DNA of 64,000 bases from Pseudomonas arcuscaelestis (GCF_016881005.1 NZ_JACOPV010000005.1:186001-250000), one strand, 5' to 3'. Positions 1 to 8,253 are shown, counted from the first letter of the stretch. Notes: a model not told the origin generated them from the sequence alone. Numbers and translations are program-made.

Positions 1-285
1 CTGCGTCGGGCGCTGCTGGGCGACATGCTCGCGGAAAAGGCGGCAAAGAACGGCTGGGAAGGTATGGTGATCTATGGTTGCATTCGTGACGTGGACGTCA
101 TTGCCCAGACCGATGTCGGTGTGCAGGCTCTGGCCAGCCACCCGATGAAAACCGACAAGCGCGGCATTGGTGATCTTAACGTTGTGGTGAGCTTTGCCGG
201 CGTAACGTTCCGTCCGGGCGAGTACATCTACGCTGACAACAATGGCGTTATCGTGTCGCCAAGCCCGTTGAAAATGCCGGAATAA
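1..285 (+). CDS. rraA: RraA, regulator of ribonuclease E activity (3' end only)
   Basis: The reading frame is open from the first base, so the start lies before the window; the last 94 residues are present out of roughly 160 in the family. The segment reads [15 protein letters not shown], then [19 protein letters not shown] and a closing [13 protein letters not shown], all typical of the RraA fold (once annotated as a demethylmenaquinone methyltransferase). In E. coli RraA binds RNase E and RhlB and damps mRNA decay. The next gene, cmaX, starts 27 bases after the stop on the same strand. Confidence 0.95.
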   Translation: MRRALLGDMLAEKAAKNGWEGMVIYGCIRDVDVIAQTDVGVQALASHPMKTDKRGIGDLNVVVSFAGVTFRPGEYIYADNNGVIVSPSPLKMPE

Positions 286-312
286 ACGCTTGAACCGCTA
301 AGTGGAGCAGTA

Positions 313-1308
313 ATGTTCGAGGAAGAAAACGCGCAGTGGGGGCTGGTTCATGCCCTGGTGCTCGATGGCAAGGGCGGTGCGCGTTCGATAGCTCGAACCG
401 AACTCAACGACCTGCAGTTGCAGCCCGAGCAGAGCCTCTGGCTGCACTGGGACCGTAGTCATCCGCAAACCCGTACCTGGCTGCGGCATGACAGCGGTCT
501 GAGTGAGTTTGCCTGCGATTTGCTCCTTGAAGAGAACACCCGTCCGCGGCTGCTGGCCCTGCCTGAAGAACAGATGTTGCTGTTTCTGCGCGGCGTCAAT
601 CTTAATCCGGGGGCAGAACCAGAAGACATGGTCTCGGTGCGTATTTTCGCCCAGGCGCAACGAGTCATCTCGCTGCGCCTGCGGCCGCTGCGCGCCAGTG
701 ACGAGCTGTTGCAGCAACTGGCCGACGGCCGCGGTCCGAAAACTGCCTCCGAACTGCTGTTGAGCATGGCGCAGTTGCTGACGGAGAAGGTCCAGGCACT
801 GGTCAGCGACTTGTCTGAAGTGGTCGATCTGGAAGAAGAAAAGCTCGAGGCCGACGCCCGTTATGCACCCGAACAGGGCTCTTTGCAGCAGATTCGTCGT
901 CGCGCTGCTGGCCTGCGACGCTTTCTTGCGCCGCAGCGTGAGCTGTATGCGCAGCTTGCGCGCAACAAGTGGAGTTGGTTCGCTGAAGACGACGCCGACT
1001 ACTGGAACGAGTTGAACAACAGCCTGATTCGTTACCTCGAAGAGTTGGAGCTGACCCGCGAACGGGCAGCGCTGGTGCTGGAAAGCGAAGACCGCCGTCG
1101 TGCTGAACGAATGAACCGAACCATGTACCGGTTCGGCATCATTACCTGCATTTTCCTGCCCATGAGTTTCGTCACCGGCCTGCTGGGTATCAACGTCGGT
1201 GGTATTCCAGGGTCGCAAAGCCCGTATGGTTTCCTCTTTGCCAGCCTGTTGGTGCTGGGCCTGGCGCTAGGGCAATGGTGGCTGTTCCGCCGCCTGCGCT
1301 GGGTGTGA
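313..1308 (+). CDS. cmaX: CmaX, CorA/ZntB-family divalent cation transporter
   Basis: This 331-residue protein has the CorA-superfamily plan: a long soluble helical N-terminal domain, here rich in charged heptads around residues 150-260, then two membrane helices near residues 270-290 and 305-325. The signature tripeptide between them is GIN (about residue 292), as in ZntB, where magnesium-type CorA usually has GMN. GTGGAG lies just upstream of the ATG. It heads the cmaX-cfrX-cmpX-sigX-oprF block of Pseudomonas. The family moves Mg2+ or Zn2+; the ion carried here cannot be told from sequence. Confidence 0.93.
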   Translation: MFEEENAQWGLVHALVLDGKGGARSIARTELNDLQLQPEQSLWLHWDRSHPQTRTWLRHDSGLSEFACDLLLEENTRPRLLALPEEQMLLFLRGVNLNPGAEPEDMVSVRIFAQAQRVISLRLRPLRASDELLQQLADGRGPKTASELLLSMAQLLTEKVQALVSDLSEVVDLEEEKLEADARYAPEQGSLQQIRRRAAGLRRFLAPQRELYAQLARNKWSWFAEDDADYWNELNNSLIRYLEELELTRERAALVLESEDRRRAERMNRTMYRFGIITCIFLPMSFVTGLLGINVGGIPGSQSPYGFLFASLLVLGLALGQWWLFRRLRWV

Positions 1309-1409
1309 GTCGATGAATGTAGTGAACATCCAGTCACAAACTGCCTGCAGCGTTCATGTGACCCATGCGCAAGCGTCCTCGTCTTTGACTGATATTGCGC
1401 GAGGTGCCC

Positions 1410-1658
1410 ATGCACGATCCGTTTGAAGAATCCCTGCGAGACCTGCTCAAGGCCTCACCGTCCGGTAATGACCGTGACGACGATGCCTGCCTTGGGCGCG
1501 TCCTAAAAACCGCCAACCGCCAGGTTGGTGCGGGTGATCTGTTCAGCTTGCTTGGCCGCTGGAGCCAGGCACTGATGATCGCCGTCAACAATGGTTCGGC
1601 GCATGTTGCGCCGGTCCGCCGTAACGCTACCGCTCGTAAAGCTGATAAGGCCGACTGA
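1410..1658 (+). CDS. cfrX: CfrX, small conserved Pseudomonas protein
   Basis: An 82-residue protein beginning MHDPFEESLRDLLKASPSG, preceded by GAGGTG. An in-frame alternative start lies 15 bases upstream but fits the ribosome site less well. It has no signal peptide or clear membrane helix; the C-terminus is basic (RRNATARKADKAD). It is recognised by position between cmaX and cmpX and by its length. Its molecular role is not known to me. The stop is two bases before the cmpX ATG, so the two are almost certainly co-translated. Confidence 0.85.
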   Translation: MHDPFEESLRDLLKASPSGNDRDDDACLGRVLKTANRQVGAGDLFSLLGRWSQALMIAVNNGSAHVAPVRRNATARKADKAD

Positions 1659-1660
1659 AT

Positions 1661-2485
1661 ATGGAACTTAATCTCTGGACCCAGAGCTTGCTCGCCGCGA
1701 TGACCGCGTTGTGGACCAAAGTGGCGAACTTCATCCCTAATCTGTTTGGTGCTCTGGTTGTAGTACTGCTGGGCTTTGTCGTGGCCAAGTTGCTCGACAC
1801 CTTGCTGTCCAAACTGTTGGCCAAGTTGGGGCTGGATCGCCTGATGGGCGGTACCGGTTTGACCAAAATGCTTGAACGGGTTGGCATCCAGGTGCCGATT
1901 TCGACCTTGATCGGCAAGATCGTCTACTGGTTCGTGCTGTTGATTTTCCTCGTCTCGGCCGCCGAGTCGCTGGGGCTTGAGCGCGTTTCGGCAACACTGG
2001 ATATGCTGGCGTTGTACCTGCCTAAGGTATTCGGCGCTGCGCTGGTGCTGCTGGCGGGCGTGTTGTTGGCACAACTGGTCAATGGTTTGGTGCGCGGTGC
2101 TGCAGAAGGCATTGGTCTGGATTACGCCGCAGGTGTTGGGCGTATCGCCCAAGGCCTGGTCATCATCATCAGTATTTCAGTGGCAATCAGCCAGCTTGAG
2201 GTCAAAACCGACCTGCTCAACCACGTAATTGTCATTGGATTGATTACCGTTGGTCTGGCCGTTGCGTTGGCGATGGGCCTTGGCAGCCGCGAAATTGCCG
2301 GGCAGATTCTGGCTGGAATTTACGTACGAGAGCTTTACCAGGTGGGCCAACACGTGCAGGTTGGAGAGGTCGAAGGGCAAATCGAGGAGATCGGCACGGT
2401 CAAGACGACCCTGCTGACCGATGACGGCGAGCTGATTTCGTTGTCCAACCGGATTCTCCTGGAGCAGCGAGTCAATAGCCGCTAA
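1661..2485 (+). CDS. cmpX: CmpX, MscS-like mechanosensitive channel family protein
   Basis: This 274-residue protein has an N-terminal helix (about residues 20-40), further hydrophobic segments near 80-100, 118-140 and 165-185, and a Gly/Ala-rich pore-type helix near 190-215 (GLITVGLAVALAMGLGSREI). A small beta domain follows with VGEVEGQIEEIGTVKTTLLT, the segment that follows the pore in MscS proteins. It is shorter than full MscS channels. In pseudomonads cmpX is tied to membrane stress signalling through the downstream sigX; that link is family knowledge, not visible here. Confidence 0.9.
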   Translation: MELNLWTQSLLAAMTALWTKVANFIPNLFGALVVVLLGFVVAKLLDTLLSKLLAKLGLDRLMGGTGLTKMLERVGIQVPISTLIGKIVYWFVLLIFLVSAAESLGLERVSATLDMLALYLPKVFGAALVLLAGVLLAQLVNGLVRGAAEGIGLDYAAGVGRIAQGLVIIISISVAISQLEVKTDLLNHVIVIGLITVGLAVALAMGLGSREIAGQILAGIYVRELYQVGQHVQVGEVEGQIEEIGTVKTTLLTDDGELISLSNRILLEQRVNSR

Positions 2486-2575
2486 CCGGGCAAATCCTGC
2501 TAATGTATGCCGCCGCGAAATTACCCCAGGCAGGGGTAAGCGGCGACATTGACCTGACTGTCGGCCAGATTCGTT

Positions 2576-3166
2576 TTGAATAAAGTTCACTCGCTGCCCA
2601 TGCGTTACGACCCCCGCGAGCTCACTGATGAGGAGTTGGTGGCGCGTTCGCATGAGGAGCTTTTCCATGTTACTCGCGCGTATGAAGAACTCATGCGGCG
2701 CTATCAGCGAACTCTTTTTAACGTGTGTGCACGTTATTTGGGGAACGATAGGGATGCTGACGATGTCTGTCAGGAGGTGATGCTCAAGGTGCTCTATGGC
2801 CTGAAGAACTTCGAGGGTAAATCGAAGTTCAAGACATGGCTCTACAGCATCACCTATAACGAATGCATCACCCAGTATCGAAAGGAGCGGCGCAAGCGTC
2901 GTCTGATGGATGCCTTGAGTCTTGATCCACTTGAGGAGGCCTCGGAAGAGAAAGCGCCAAAGCCCGAAGAGAAGGGTGGGTTAGATAAGTGGCTAGTGCA
3001 TGTGAATCCAATTGACCGTGAAATTCTGGTGCTACGATTTGTCGCAGAGCTGGAATTTCAAGAGATCGCCGATATCATGCATATGGGCCTTAGCGCAACG
3101 AAAATGCGGTACAAGCGTGCGCTAGACAAGCTACGTGAGAAATTTGCGGGTCTTGCTGAAACTTAG
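2576..3166 (+). CDS. sigX: SigX, ECF sigma factor
   Basis: A 196-residue ECF sigma factor. Region 2 runs about residues 35-105, with LGNDRDADDVCQEVMLKV and the core-binding/-10 reading helix SKFKTWLYSITYN. A charged linker (EEASEEKAPKPEEKGG) follows, then region 4 from about residue 138 (REILVLRFVAELEFQEIADI). The family N-terminus (MNK..., YDPREL) requires the TTG codon at 2576; the next in-frame ATG is 8 codons later. No anti-sigma gene sits beside it. Its best known target in the genus is oprF, immediately downstream. Confidence 0.94.
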   Translation: MNKVHSLPMRYDPRELTDEELVARSHEELFHVTRAYEELMRRYQRTLFNVCARYLGNDRDADDVCQEVMLKVLYGLKNFEGKSKFKTWLYSITYNECITQYRKERRKRRLMDALSLDPLEEASEEKAPKPEEKGGLDKWLVHVNPIDREILVLRFVAELEFQEIADIMHMGLSATKMRYKRALDKLREKFAGLAET

Positions 3167-3276
3167 TGGCGCGCAAATATCTCTAACGTACCGGCAAGTT
3201 CTGCTAGACTTGTCGTCGAGTTGTCCCCCGGATTGTGGTGGGACTGCTTAACTATCACCAGATGGGGATTTAACGG

Positions 3277-4314
3277 ATGAAATTGAAAAACACCTTGGGC
3301 TTGGCCATTGGTTCTCTTGTAGCCGTAACTTCGCTCGGCGCTCTGGCACAAGGCCAAGGCGCGGTTGAAATCGAAGGTAACGTTACCAAGCAGTACTACG
3401 ATAGCGAGCGCAATTTCAAAAACGACGGCACCAACCCTGGTGTTCGTCTCGGTTACTTCCTGACCGACGACCTGTCCCTGGACCTGGGCTACAACGAGAC
3501 TCACAACGTTCGTGGTGAAGTCTTCAACAAAGACATCAAAGGTTCCAAGGCCAAGCTCGACGCTACCTACCACCTGGGTACCGTAGGTGACGCAGTGCGT
3601 CCGTACGTTTCCGCTGGTTTCGCGCACGAGAGCCTGGGTCAGGCTACCAACAACGGTCGCGACCACTCCACCTTCGCCAACCTGGGCGCCGGTGCCAAGT
3701 GGTACATCACTGATATGTTCTTCGCCCGTGCTGGCGTTGAAGCTCAGTACAACATCGACAACGGCAACACCGAGTGGGCACCGACCGTAGGTCTGGGTCT
3801 GAACTTCGGTGGTAGCGGCGGTAAAGTTGCTCCAGCTCCTGCTCCAGTTGCTGAAGTATGCTCCGACAGCGACAACGACGGCGTTTGCGACAACGTTGAC
3901 AAGTGCCCTGACACCCCAGCCAACGTTACCGTTGACGCTGACGGCTGCCCGGCTGTTGCCGAAGTCGTACGTGTTGAGCTGGACGTCAAGTTCGACTTCG
4001 ACAAGTCGGTTGTGAAGCAAAACAGCTACGGCGATATCAAAAACCTGGCTGACTTCATGAAGCAGTACCCACAGACCACCACCACTGTTGAAGGTCACAC
4101 TGACTCCGTCGGTCCTGACGCTTACAACCAGAAGCTGTCTGAGCGTCGTGCAAACGCCGTTAAGCAGGTTCTGACCAACGAATACGGCGTAGAATCGAGC
4201 CGTGTTGAGTCGGTTGGCTACGGTGAAACCCGTCCGGTTGCTGACAACGCCACCGACGCTGGTCGCGCTGTTAACCGTCGCGTAGAAGCACAAGTAGAAG
4301 CCCAAGCCAAGTAA
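3277..4314 (+). CDS. oprF: OprF, major outer-membrane porin with OmpA-type peptidoglycan-binding domain
   Basis: A 345-residue porin. Residues 1-24 form a signal peptide ending ALA. An eight-stranded OmpA-like barrel domain follows to about residue 180, then an alanine-proline linker. Next comes an Asp/Cys-rich stretch with four cysteines (CSDSDNDGVCDNVDKCPDTP), and an OmpA C-terminal domain (about 225-340) carrying GHTDSVGPDAYNQKLSERR, the diaminopimelate-binding region. It anchors the outer membrane to peptidoglycan and forms a slow nonspecific pore. Codon use is highly biased, as expected for an abundant protein. A strong hairpin terminator follows. Confidence 0.98.
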   Translation: MKLKNTLGLAIGSLVAVTSLGALAQGQGAVEIEGNVTKQYYDSERNFKNDGTNPGVRLGYFLTDDLSLDLGYNETHNVRGEVFNKDIKGSKAKLDATYHLGTVGDAVRPYVSAGFAHESLGQATNNGRDHSTFANLGAGAKWYITDMFFARAGVEAQYNIDNGNTEWAPTVGLGLNFGGSGGKVAPAPAPVAEVCSDSDNDGVCDNVDKCPDTPANVTVDADGCPAVAEVVRVELDVKFDFDKSVVKQNSYGDIKNLADFMKQYPQTTTTVEGHTDSVGPDAYNQKLSERRANAVKQVLTNEYGVESSRVESVGYGETRPVADNATDAGRAVNRRVEAQVEAQAK

Positions 4315-4330
4315 TTGGTAAGCGCTTCAC

Positions 4331-4360
4331 AGAAAAGCCCGGCTTAGGCCGGGCTTTTCT
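4331..4360. terminator. Bidirectional terminator between oprF and cobA
   Basis: Perfect 12-bp inverted repeat (4331-4342 with 4349-4360; arm AGAAAAGCCCGG) around a 6-base loop. The arms carry A runs on one side and T runs on the other, so it can stop oprF on the plus strand and cobA on the minus strand. It lies 16 bases after the oprF stop. Confidence 0.93.
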
Positions 4361-4371
4361 TTGTCCGCGAT

Positions 4372-5115
4372 TCAGGCCGGGATTTGTAACAGCGCGCTGC
4401 TGGATGCGGCTTGGGCGGCCACGTCGCCGATAACCAGGATGGCCGGGCTGCGCAGTTTGAACTGTGCAGCGTCTTCGCACAGTTGCATGAGCGTACTGCG
4501 TTGTTCGCGTTGCTGTGGCAGCGATGCGTTCTCGATCATTGCAATCGGTGTCTCTCCCGCAAGGCCGCCAGCCAACAGACCATGGCGGACCTCCTCAAGC
4601 TTGTTGACACCCATGTACACCACCAGGGTGGTGCCGCCCTGGGCCAGTGCCGACCAGTTAAGCGGGCTGTCGTCCTGAGTGTGTGCAGTTACCAGGGTTA
4701 CGCCACGGCTTACACCGCGCAGGGTCAGGGAAATTCCGCATTGGGTTGCCCCTGCAAGGCCGGCTGTAATGCCATTGACCAATTCAGCTTCGATACCGTG
4801 GGCTTGTAGCCAGGCCGCTTCCTCACCGCCACGGCCAAAGATGCACGGATCTCCGCCCTTGAGCCGCGCCACACAGCGGCCCTGACGTGCGTATCGCAGC
4901 ATCAGGCGTTGAATGAAATCCTGAGGTGTGGAGCGACATCCGCCGCGTTTGCCAACGGCAATCACCCGCGCATTGGGGCAATGTTCGAGGATTAACGGGT
5001 TGACCAGGTCGTCAATCAGTACCACTTCGGCTTCGCTCAAGGCGCGAACCGCCTTCAGGGTTAACAGCTCCGGGTCACCAGGGCCCGCACCAATCAGCCA
5101 GACTTTTGCTTTCAT
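4372..5115 (-). CDS. cobA: Uroporphyrinogen-III C-methyltransferase (SUMT)
   Basis: A 247-residue methyltransferase that converts uroporphyrinogen III to precorrin-2, the branch point to siroheme and cobalamin. The N-terminal family signature VWLIGAGPGDPELLTLKA is followed by GGDPCIFGRGGEE (about residues 85-97) and the late SUMT segment LVVYMGV. There is no CysG dehydrogenase domain, so precorrin-2 must be processed elsewhere. It lies 29 bases downstream of the phosphatase-kinase gene in the nas transcription unit. That placement makes sense because assimilatory nitrite reductase needs siroheme. Confidence 0.96.
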   Translation of the reverse strand: MKAKVWLIGAGPGDPELLTLKAVRALSEAEVVLIDDLVNPLILEHCPNARVIAVGKRGGCRSTPQDFIQRLMLRYARQGRCVARLKGGDPCIFGRGGEEAAWLQAHGIEAELVNGITAGLAGATQCGISLTLRGVSRGVTLVTAHTQDDSPLNWSALAQGGTTLVVYMGVNKLEEVRHGLLAGGLAGETPIAMIENASLPQQREQRSTLMQLCEDAAQFKLRSPAILVIGDVAAQAASSSALLQIPA

Positions 5116-5144
5116 CAGGTTTTCCTCATCGGCAAGTGGCGCTT

Positions 5145-6815
5145 TCAGCCTTTTAGCAGGCAGATCAGCAGTATCAGATTGAGCATCAGCGAAAGCAGTG
5201 CCAGGCCGCGCCAGACCTTAAGTGGCTCGCGCTCCAGCAGCGGTCGTGGGCGTACGCTCAAGTGTTGGCGTTCGCCTTGTTCGAGCAGTAATAACCATTG
5301 TTCGGCAGTCTCGAAACGTTGTTGCGGGTCGGCTGCCAGCGCTTGATTCAAGTTGTGTTCCAGCCATTCGGGCACGTCCGGGCGATAGCGGGCAGCGCTG
5401 GTTGGCTGAGCAAAGCGCGGACGTTGAAATGCCTCGATTTCTCCATAGGGGTAATGGCCCGTGAGCAGGTAGAACAGTGTTACGCCTACGCTGTAGAGGT
5501 CTTGCCGCGTACTGGGAGGCTCGGCGTCGAAAGCCTCCGGGGCGATGAATGACGGGGTGCCAGGCAGCTCGTGGGCACGGTCTTCGGACAGGCCGGGGCA
5601 GAAGGCGAGGCCAAAATCCAGCAAGCGCAGTTGACCGTCGTTGCCGATATGCAGGTTCTCTGGCTTGATGTCCCTGTGCAGGATGTTGCGTCGGTGTAGC
5701 AGGCCCACTGCCTGGAGCAGTTGCTGGGCCAATGTGTGCCATTGGGCAAGGGGCAGGGGCCCTGCGTGATCGAAAAGTTGAGCCAGGGTTTGCCCAGGGT
5801 ATTCGCGCATCAGGTAGTACAGGTGCTGCCGTTGACTGGCAGGGTGTACTTCAGGAAAGTAACGCCCGGCTACGCGGCGCAGAAACCACTCTTCAAGCAG
5901 CAGGCTTTGCAAGGCTCCGGGCTCATCCTTGCGATGCGCGGGCAGGGTTTTCAACAGCCACGCCTCCTGCTGCTTGTCGCGCACCCGGTACAGCAGGGAC
6001 TGACGGCTCTCTCCGAGTGCTTGCTCGATTGTCCAGCCATCAATCGATTGGCCGCTGCGCAAGGCTGTTGGTAATGGCCATTGTTGCAACTGCGCCAACG
6101 AATCGCCGAGCGTGCTCGCGCCCAATTGGTCGACGCGCACCAGCAACGCGCTGGCGTTATCCTGGCTGCCGCTGAGGTGCGCCGAGGTGACCAGGGTCTG
6201 GGCGGCGTCCTGCAGATCAATCTGTTCGCGCAACACTGCCCTGATCTGTGACTCGCTGAGGCTGGCCCAAACACCGTCGCTGAGCAGAACGAAACACTCA
6301 CCCGCCTGCAGCTCGCCCTCAAGGTAGTCGACCTGCAAGTGCTGATCGAGGCCCATAGCGCGTTTGAGTACATGTTGCATGCCCGGTTGATCCCAGACGT
6401 GATCCTCGCTGATGCGTTGCAACTGGCCGGCCGCCCAGCGATAGATCCGGCAGTCGCCGACATGGGCCAGGGTGAACCTGCGGCCTCTGAGCACCAGGGC
6501 GCTGAGGGTGGTCAGCAATGGCTGGCCAGCCCCATTGGCTCGCAGCCAGCGATTCTGCGCCAGCAGCAGGCGATCCAGCGCCTGGGCTACGCCCCAGGTC
6601 GGTGGCGTGGCGTAATAGTCCAGGGCCAGTGCCTGCAGGCTTGTGCGCGCAGCCAGGCCACCATCGGCACATTGGCTGACGCCGTCGGCCAAAGCGAACA
6701 GATAACCCTTGCTGGCTGCCAGCTCCGGATTCGGCGTGACCAGGCGCAGGGCATCCTGGTTCTCATCCCGAGGTCCGGTCGCGCTGGCTTGGGCGAAGCT
6801 CAATTGCAGGCTCAT
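5145..6815 (-). CDS. Bifunctional PP2C-type phosphatase / Ser-Thr protein kinase, membrane-anchored
   Basis: A 556-residue fusion. Residues 1-235 are a PP2C domain with DENQDA, ALADGVSQC and VHVGDCRIY-like (LAHVGDCRIYRW) metal-site motifs and a late SQDNASALLV. Residues about 265-520 are a Hanks-type kinase with the invariant Lys in WLLKTLP, catalytic loop HRDIKPENLHIG, metal motif LLDFGLAF and an APE equivalent in FIAPEAF; the glycine loop is weak. Residues about 535-555 form one C-terminal membrane helix. The start is 10 bases from the nasA stop, so the two are co-expressed. The same fusion accompanies nitrate genes in other pseudomonads; its substrate is unknown. Confidence 0.93.
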   Translation of the reverse strand: MSLQLSFAQASATGPRDENQDALRLVTPNPELAASKGYLFALADGVSQCADGGLAARTSLQALALDYYATPPTWGVAQALDRLLLAQNRWLRANGAGQPLLTTLSALVLRGRRFTLAHVGDCRIYRWAAGQLQRISEDHVWDQPGMQHVLKRAMGLDQHLQVDYLEGELQAGECFVLLSDGVWASLSESQIRAVLREQIDLQDAAQTLVTSAHLSGSQDNASALLVRVDQLGASTLGDSLAQLQQWPLPTALRSGQSIDGWTIEQALGESRQSLLYRVRDKQQEAWLLKTLPAHRKDEPGALQSLLLEEWFLRRVAGRYFPEVHPASQRQHLYYLMREYPGQTLAQLFDHAGPLPLAQWHTLAQQLLQAVGLLHRRNILHRDIKPENLHIGNDGQLRLLDFGLAFCPGLSEDRAHELPGTPSFIAPEAFDAEPPSTRQDLYSVGVTLFYLLTGHYPYGEIEAFQRPRFAQPTSAARYRPDVPEWLEHNLNQALAADPQQRFETAEQWLLLLEQGERQHLSVRPRPLLEREPLKVWRGLALLSLMLNLILLICLLKG

Positions 6816-6824
6816 GGCGATGGC

Positions 6825-8036
6825 TCAGACCCGCGCCGCAGTGACTGCGGCCGAGCCCCAGGTGGTGCGCCAACGCTGCTTGACGCCATGCAGGCCGAAC
6901 CAGGCCAGCACCCCGAGGCTGGCGAACAGCCAGAGCCCCAGTTGGTAATCGCCGCTGTGCTGTTTGATCGCGCCCAGGCCGGCAGCCAGCAGGAAGCCGC
7001 CGATACCACCGGCCATACCGATCAGGCCGGTCATTACCCCTATTTCCTGACGAAAACGTTGAGGTACCAGCTGGAACACGGCGCCATTGCCTGCACCCAG
7101 GCCGAGCATGGCACTGACAAACAACGCCAGTGCTGCGACTGAGCTGGGCAGGTTGAAGCCTACTGCGGCGATGCACACAGCTGCCACCGTGTACATCGCC
7201 AGCAGGGTGCGAATACCACCAAAGCGATCGGCCAGGGCGCCGCCCAAGGGACGCATCAGGCTGCCGGCAAATACACAGGCAGCGGTGTAATAGCCGGCAG
7301 TGACTGGGCTCAGGCCATATTGGTCGTTGAAGTATCCAGGCAGTGCGCTGGCCAGGCCGATGAAACCGCCAAAGGTGACACTGTAGAAAAACATGAACCA
7401 CCAACTGTCACGGTCACCCAAGGCTTTTAGGTAATCGTTCATGGCTTTAGGCTTGGGCCGTTGTGGGGCGTTGCGTGCCAGCAGCGCAAACAGCACCAGG
7501 GTCATGACCAGCGGAATCACGGCAAAGCCGAAGACGTTATTCCAGCCGAAGCTGGCTGCCAGCACTGGCGCCAACAGGGCCGCGAACACCGTGCCGGAGT
7601 TGCCAGCACCGGCAATACCCATGGCTTTGCCTTGGTGTTGGGCTGGGTACCATTGCGAAGCCAGCGGCAGTGAGACAGCGAAGGAGGCGCCAGCGACGCC
7701 AAGAAATACGCCCAGCAACAAAGCCTGTTCGTAGCTATCGACCCCCAGCTTCCAGGCGCAGAACAGGGCGACGATGACGATGACCTGGCCAATCAGGCCA
7801 GCGGTCTTTGGCGACAGTCGATCGACCAGGATGCCCATGACAAAGCGCAGGATCGCACCTGCCAAGATCGGGGTGGCGACCATAAGGCCGCGCTGCTGTG
7901 TGGTCAATTGCAGATCGGTGGCTATTTGCACTGCCATGGGGCCGAGCAGGTACCAGACCATGAAGCTGAGGTCGAAGTATAAAAAGGCGGCGAACAGTGT
8001 GGGGATATGCCCGGACTTCCAGAAACTTGTATTCAT
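6825..8036 (-). CDS. nasA: Nitrate transporter, NarK/NasA family (MFS)
   Basis: A 403-residue major facilitator protein with about 12 helices. The start at 8036 (MNTSFWKSGHIPTL) has GAGGTG upstream; an upstream in-frame extension is merely leader RNA. Nitrate-signature glycine-rich segments are present: GVAGASFAVSLPLASQWYP with GIAGAGNSGTVFA in helix 5, and a second AMLGLGAGNGAVFQLVPQRF in helix 11. It imports nitrate (and probably nitrite) across the inner membrane. Expression is expected to need sigma-54 and NasT antitermination (see the leader features). The gene is followed within 10 bases by the phosphatase-kinase. Confidence 0.95.
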   Translation of the reverse strand: MNTSFWKSGHIPTLFAAFLYFDLSFMVWYLLGPMAVQIATDLQLTTQQRGLMVATPILAGAILRFVMGILVDRLSPKTAGLIGQVIVIVALFCAWKLGVDSYEQALLLGVFLGVAGASFAVSLPLASQWYPAQHQGKAMGIAGAGNSGTVFAALLAPVLAASFGWNNVFGFAVIPLVMTLVLFALLARNAPQRPKPKAMNDYLKALGDRDSWWFMFFYSVTFGGFIGLASALPGYFNDQYGLSPVTAGYYTAACVFAGSLMRPLGGALADRFGGIRTLLAMYTVAAVCIAAVGFNLPSSVAALALFVSAMLGLGAGNGAVFQLVPQRFRQEIGVMTGLIGMAGGIGGFLLAAGLGAIKQHSGDYQLGLWLFASLGVLAWFGLHGVKQRWRTTWGSAAVTAARV

Positions 8037-8092
8037 CGAACACCTCGTTGAACGTTGCACTGCAGGTCGCGCCCTCAGCGGGCAGAAACGAA

Positions 8093-8141
8093 AAAGACGT
8101 CGCCTCCCGACCCGCTGCTGCGAGGAGGATGCGACGTCTTT
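8093..8141 (-). terminator. Intrinsic terminator in the nasA leader (attenuator)
   Basis: On the minus strand the 11-base arm AAAGACGTCGC (8141-8131) pairs perfectly with GCGACGTCTTT (8103-8093). A T-rich tract (TTTTTCGTTT) runs through and beyond the end of the stem. Inner bases CTCC and GGAG can extend it. It lies between the nasT stop and the nasA start and would block nasA unless prevented. Its 5' arm is the same sequence as the 3' half of ANTAR hairpin P2, so the two structures exclude each other. Confidence 0.9.
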
Positions 8142-8171
8142 GTCGTGGAGGGGCAACCGCCGTTGGCTACC
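8132..8171 (-). promoter_or_regulatory. ANTAR target RNA (two hexaloop hairpins) in the nasA leader
   Basis: Minus strand, P1 at 8171-8152: GGTAGCC pairs with GGTTGCC (seven pairs including two G-U) around hexaloop AACGGC. P2 at 8145-8132: CGAC pairs with GTCG around hexaloop AAAGAC. Both loops have A at position 1 and G at position 4, the published ANTAR-RNA signature. P2 overlaps the terminator 5' arm. NasT, the ANTAR protein, is encoded immediately upstream. Established mechanism for the family: NasT freed from NasS by nitrate holds P1-P2 and prevents the terminator. Confidence 0.87.
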
Positions 8172-8185
8172 TTTGTGTTTGATCC

Positions 8186-8201
8186 AGCAAAAACTGGGCC
8201 A
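8186..8201 (-). promoter_or_regulatory. Sigma-54 promoter for nasA
   Basis: Minus strand TGGCCCAGTTTTTGCT matches the -24/-12 consensus TGGCACG-N4-TTGCW, with invariant GG and GC separated by exactly 10 bases. The transcript would begin near 8175, directly ahead of ANTAR hairpin P1, so the whole regulatory leader would be included. Expected activator: NtrC under nitrogen limitation (inference). Confidence 0.78.
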
Positions 8202-8253
8202 GAGTGTTGCATGCTGTGGCCGGCCGCGGGACTAGCCCGACCTTGCCCAGGGT

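Noticed and set aside
298..1218. 306-codon open frame antisense to cmaX
   Set aside because: Gln/His/Arg-rich shadow of a GC-rich gene, no homology recognised.
3167..3276. Specific SigX -35/-10 for oprF
   Set aside because: A CGTC motif is present near 3213 but I could not find a -35 at convincing spacing, so no site is called.
3163..4305. 380-codon open frame antisense to oprF
   Set aside because: Arises from the strong codon bias of oprF on the opposite strand; the translation is Val/Gly/Asn-rich without any domain, and it overlaps the terminator and sigX end.
8037..8156. 40-codon N-terminal extension of NasA
   Set aside because: The extension translates the terminator and P2 hairpin; the start at 8036 has a proper ribosome site and the standard N-terminus.
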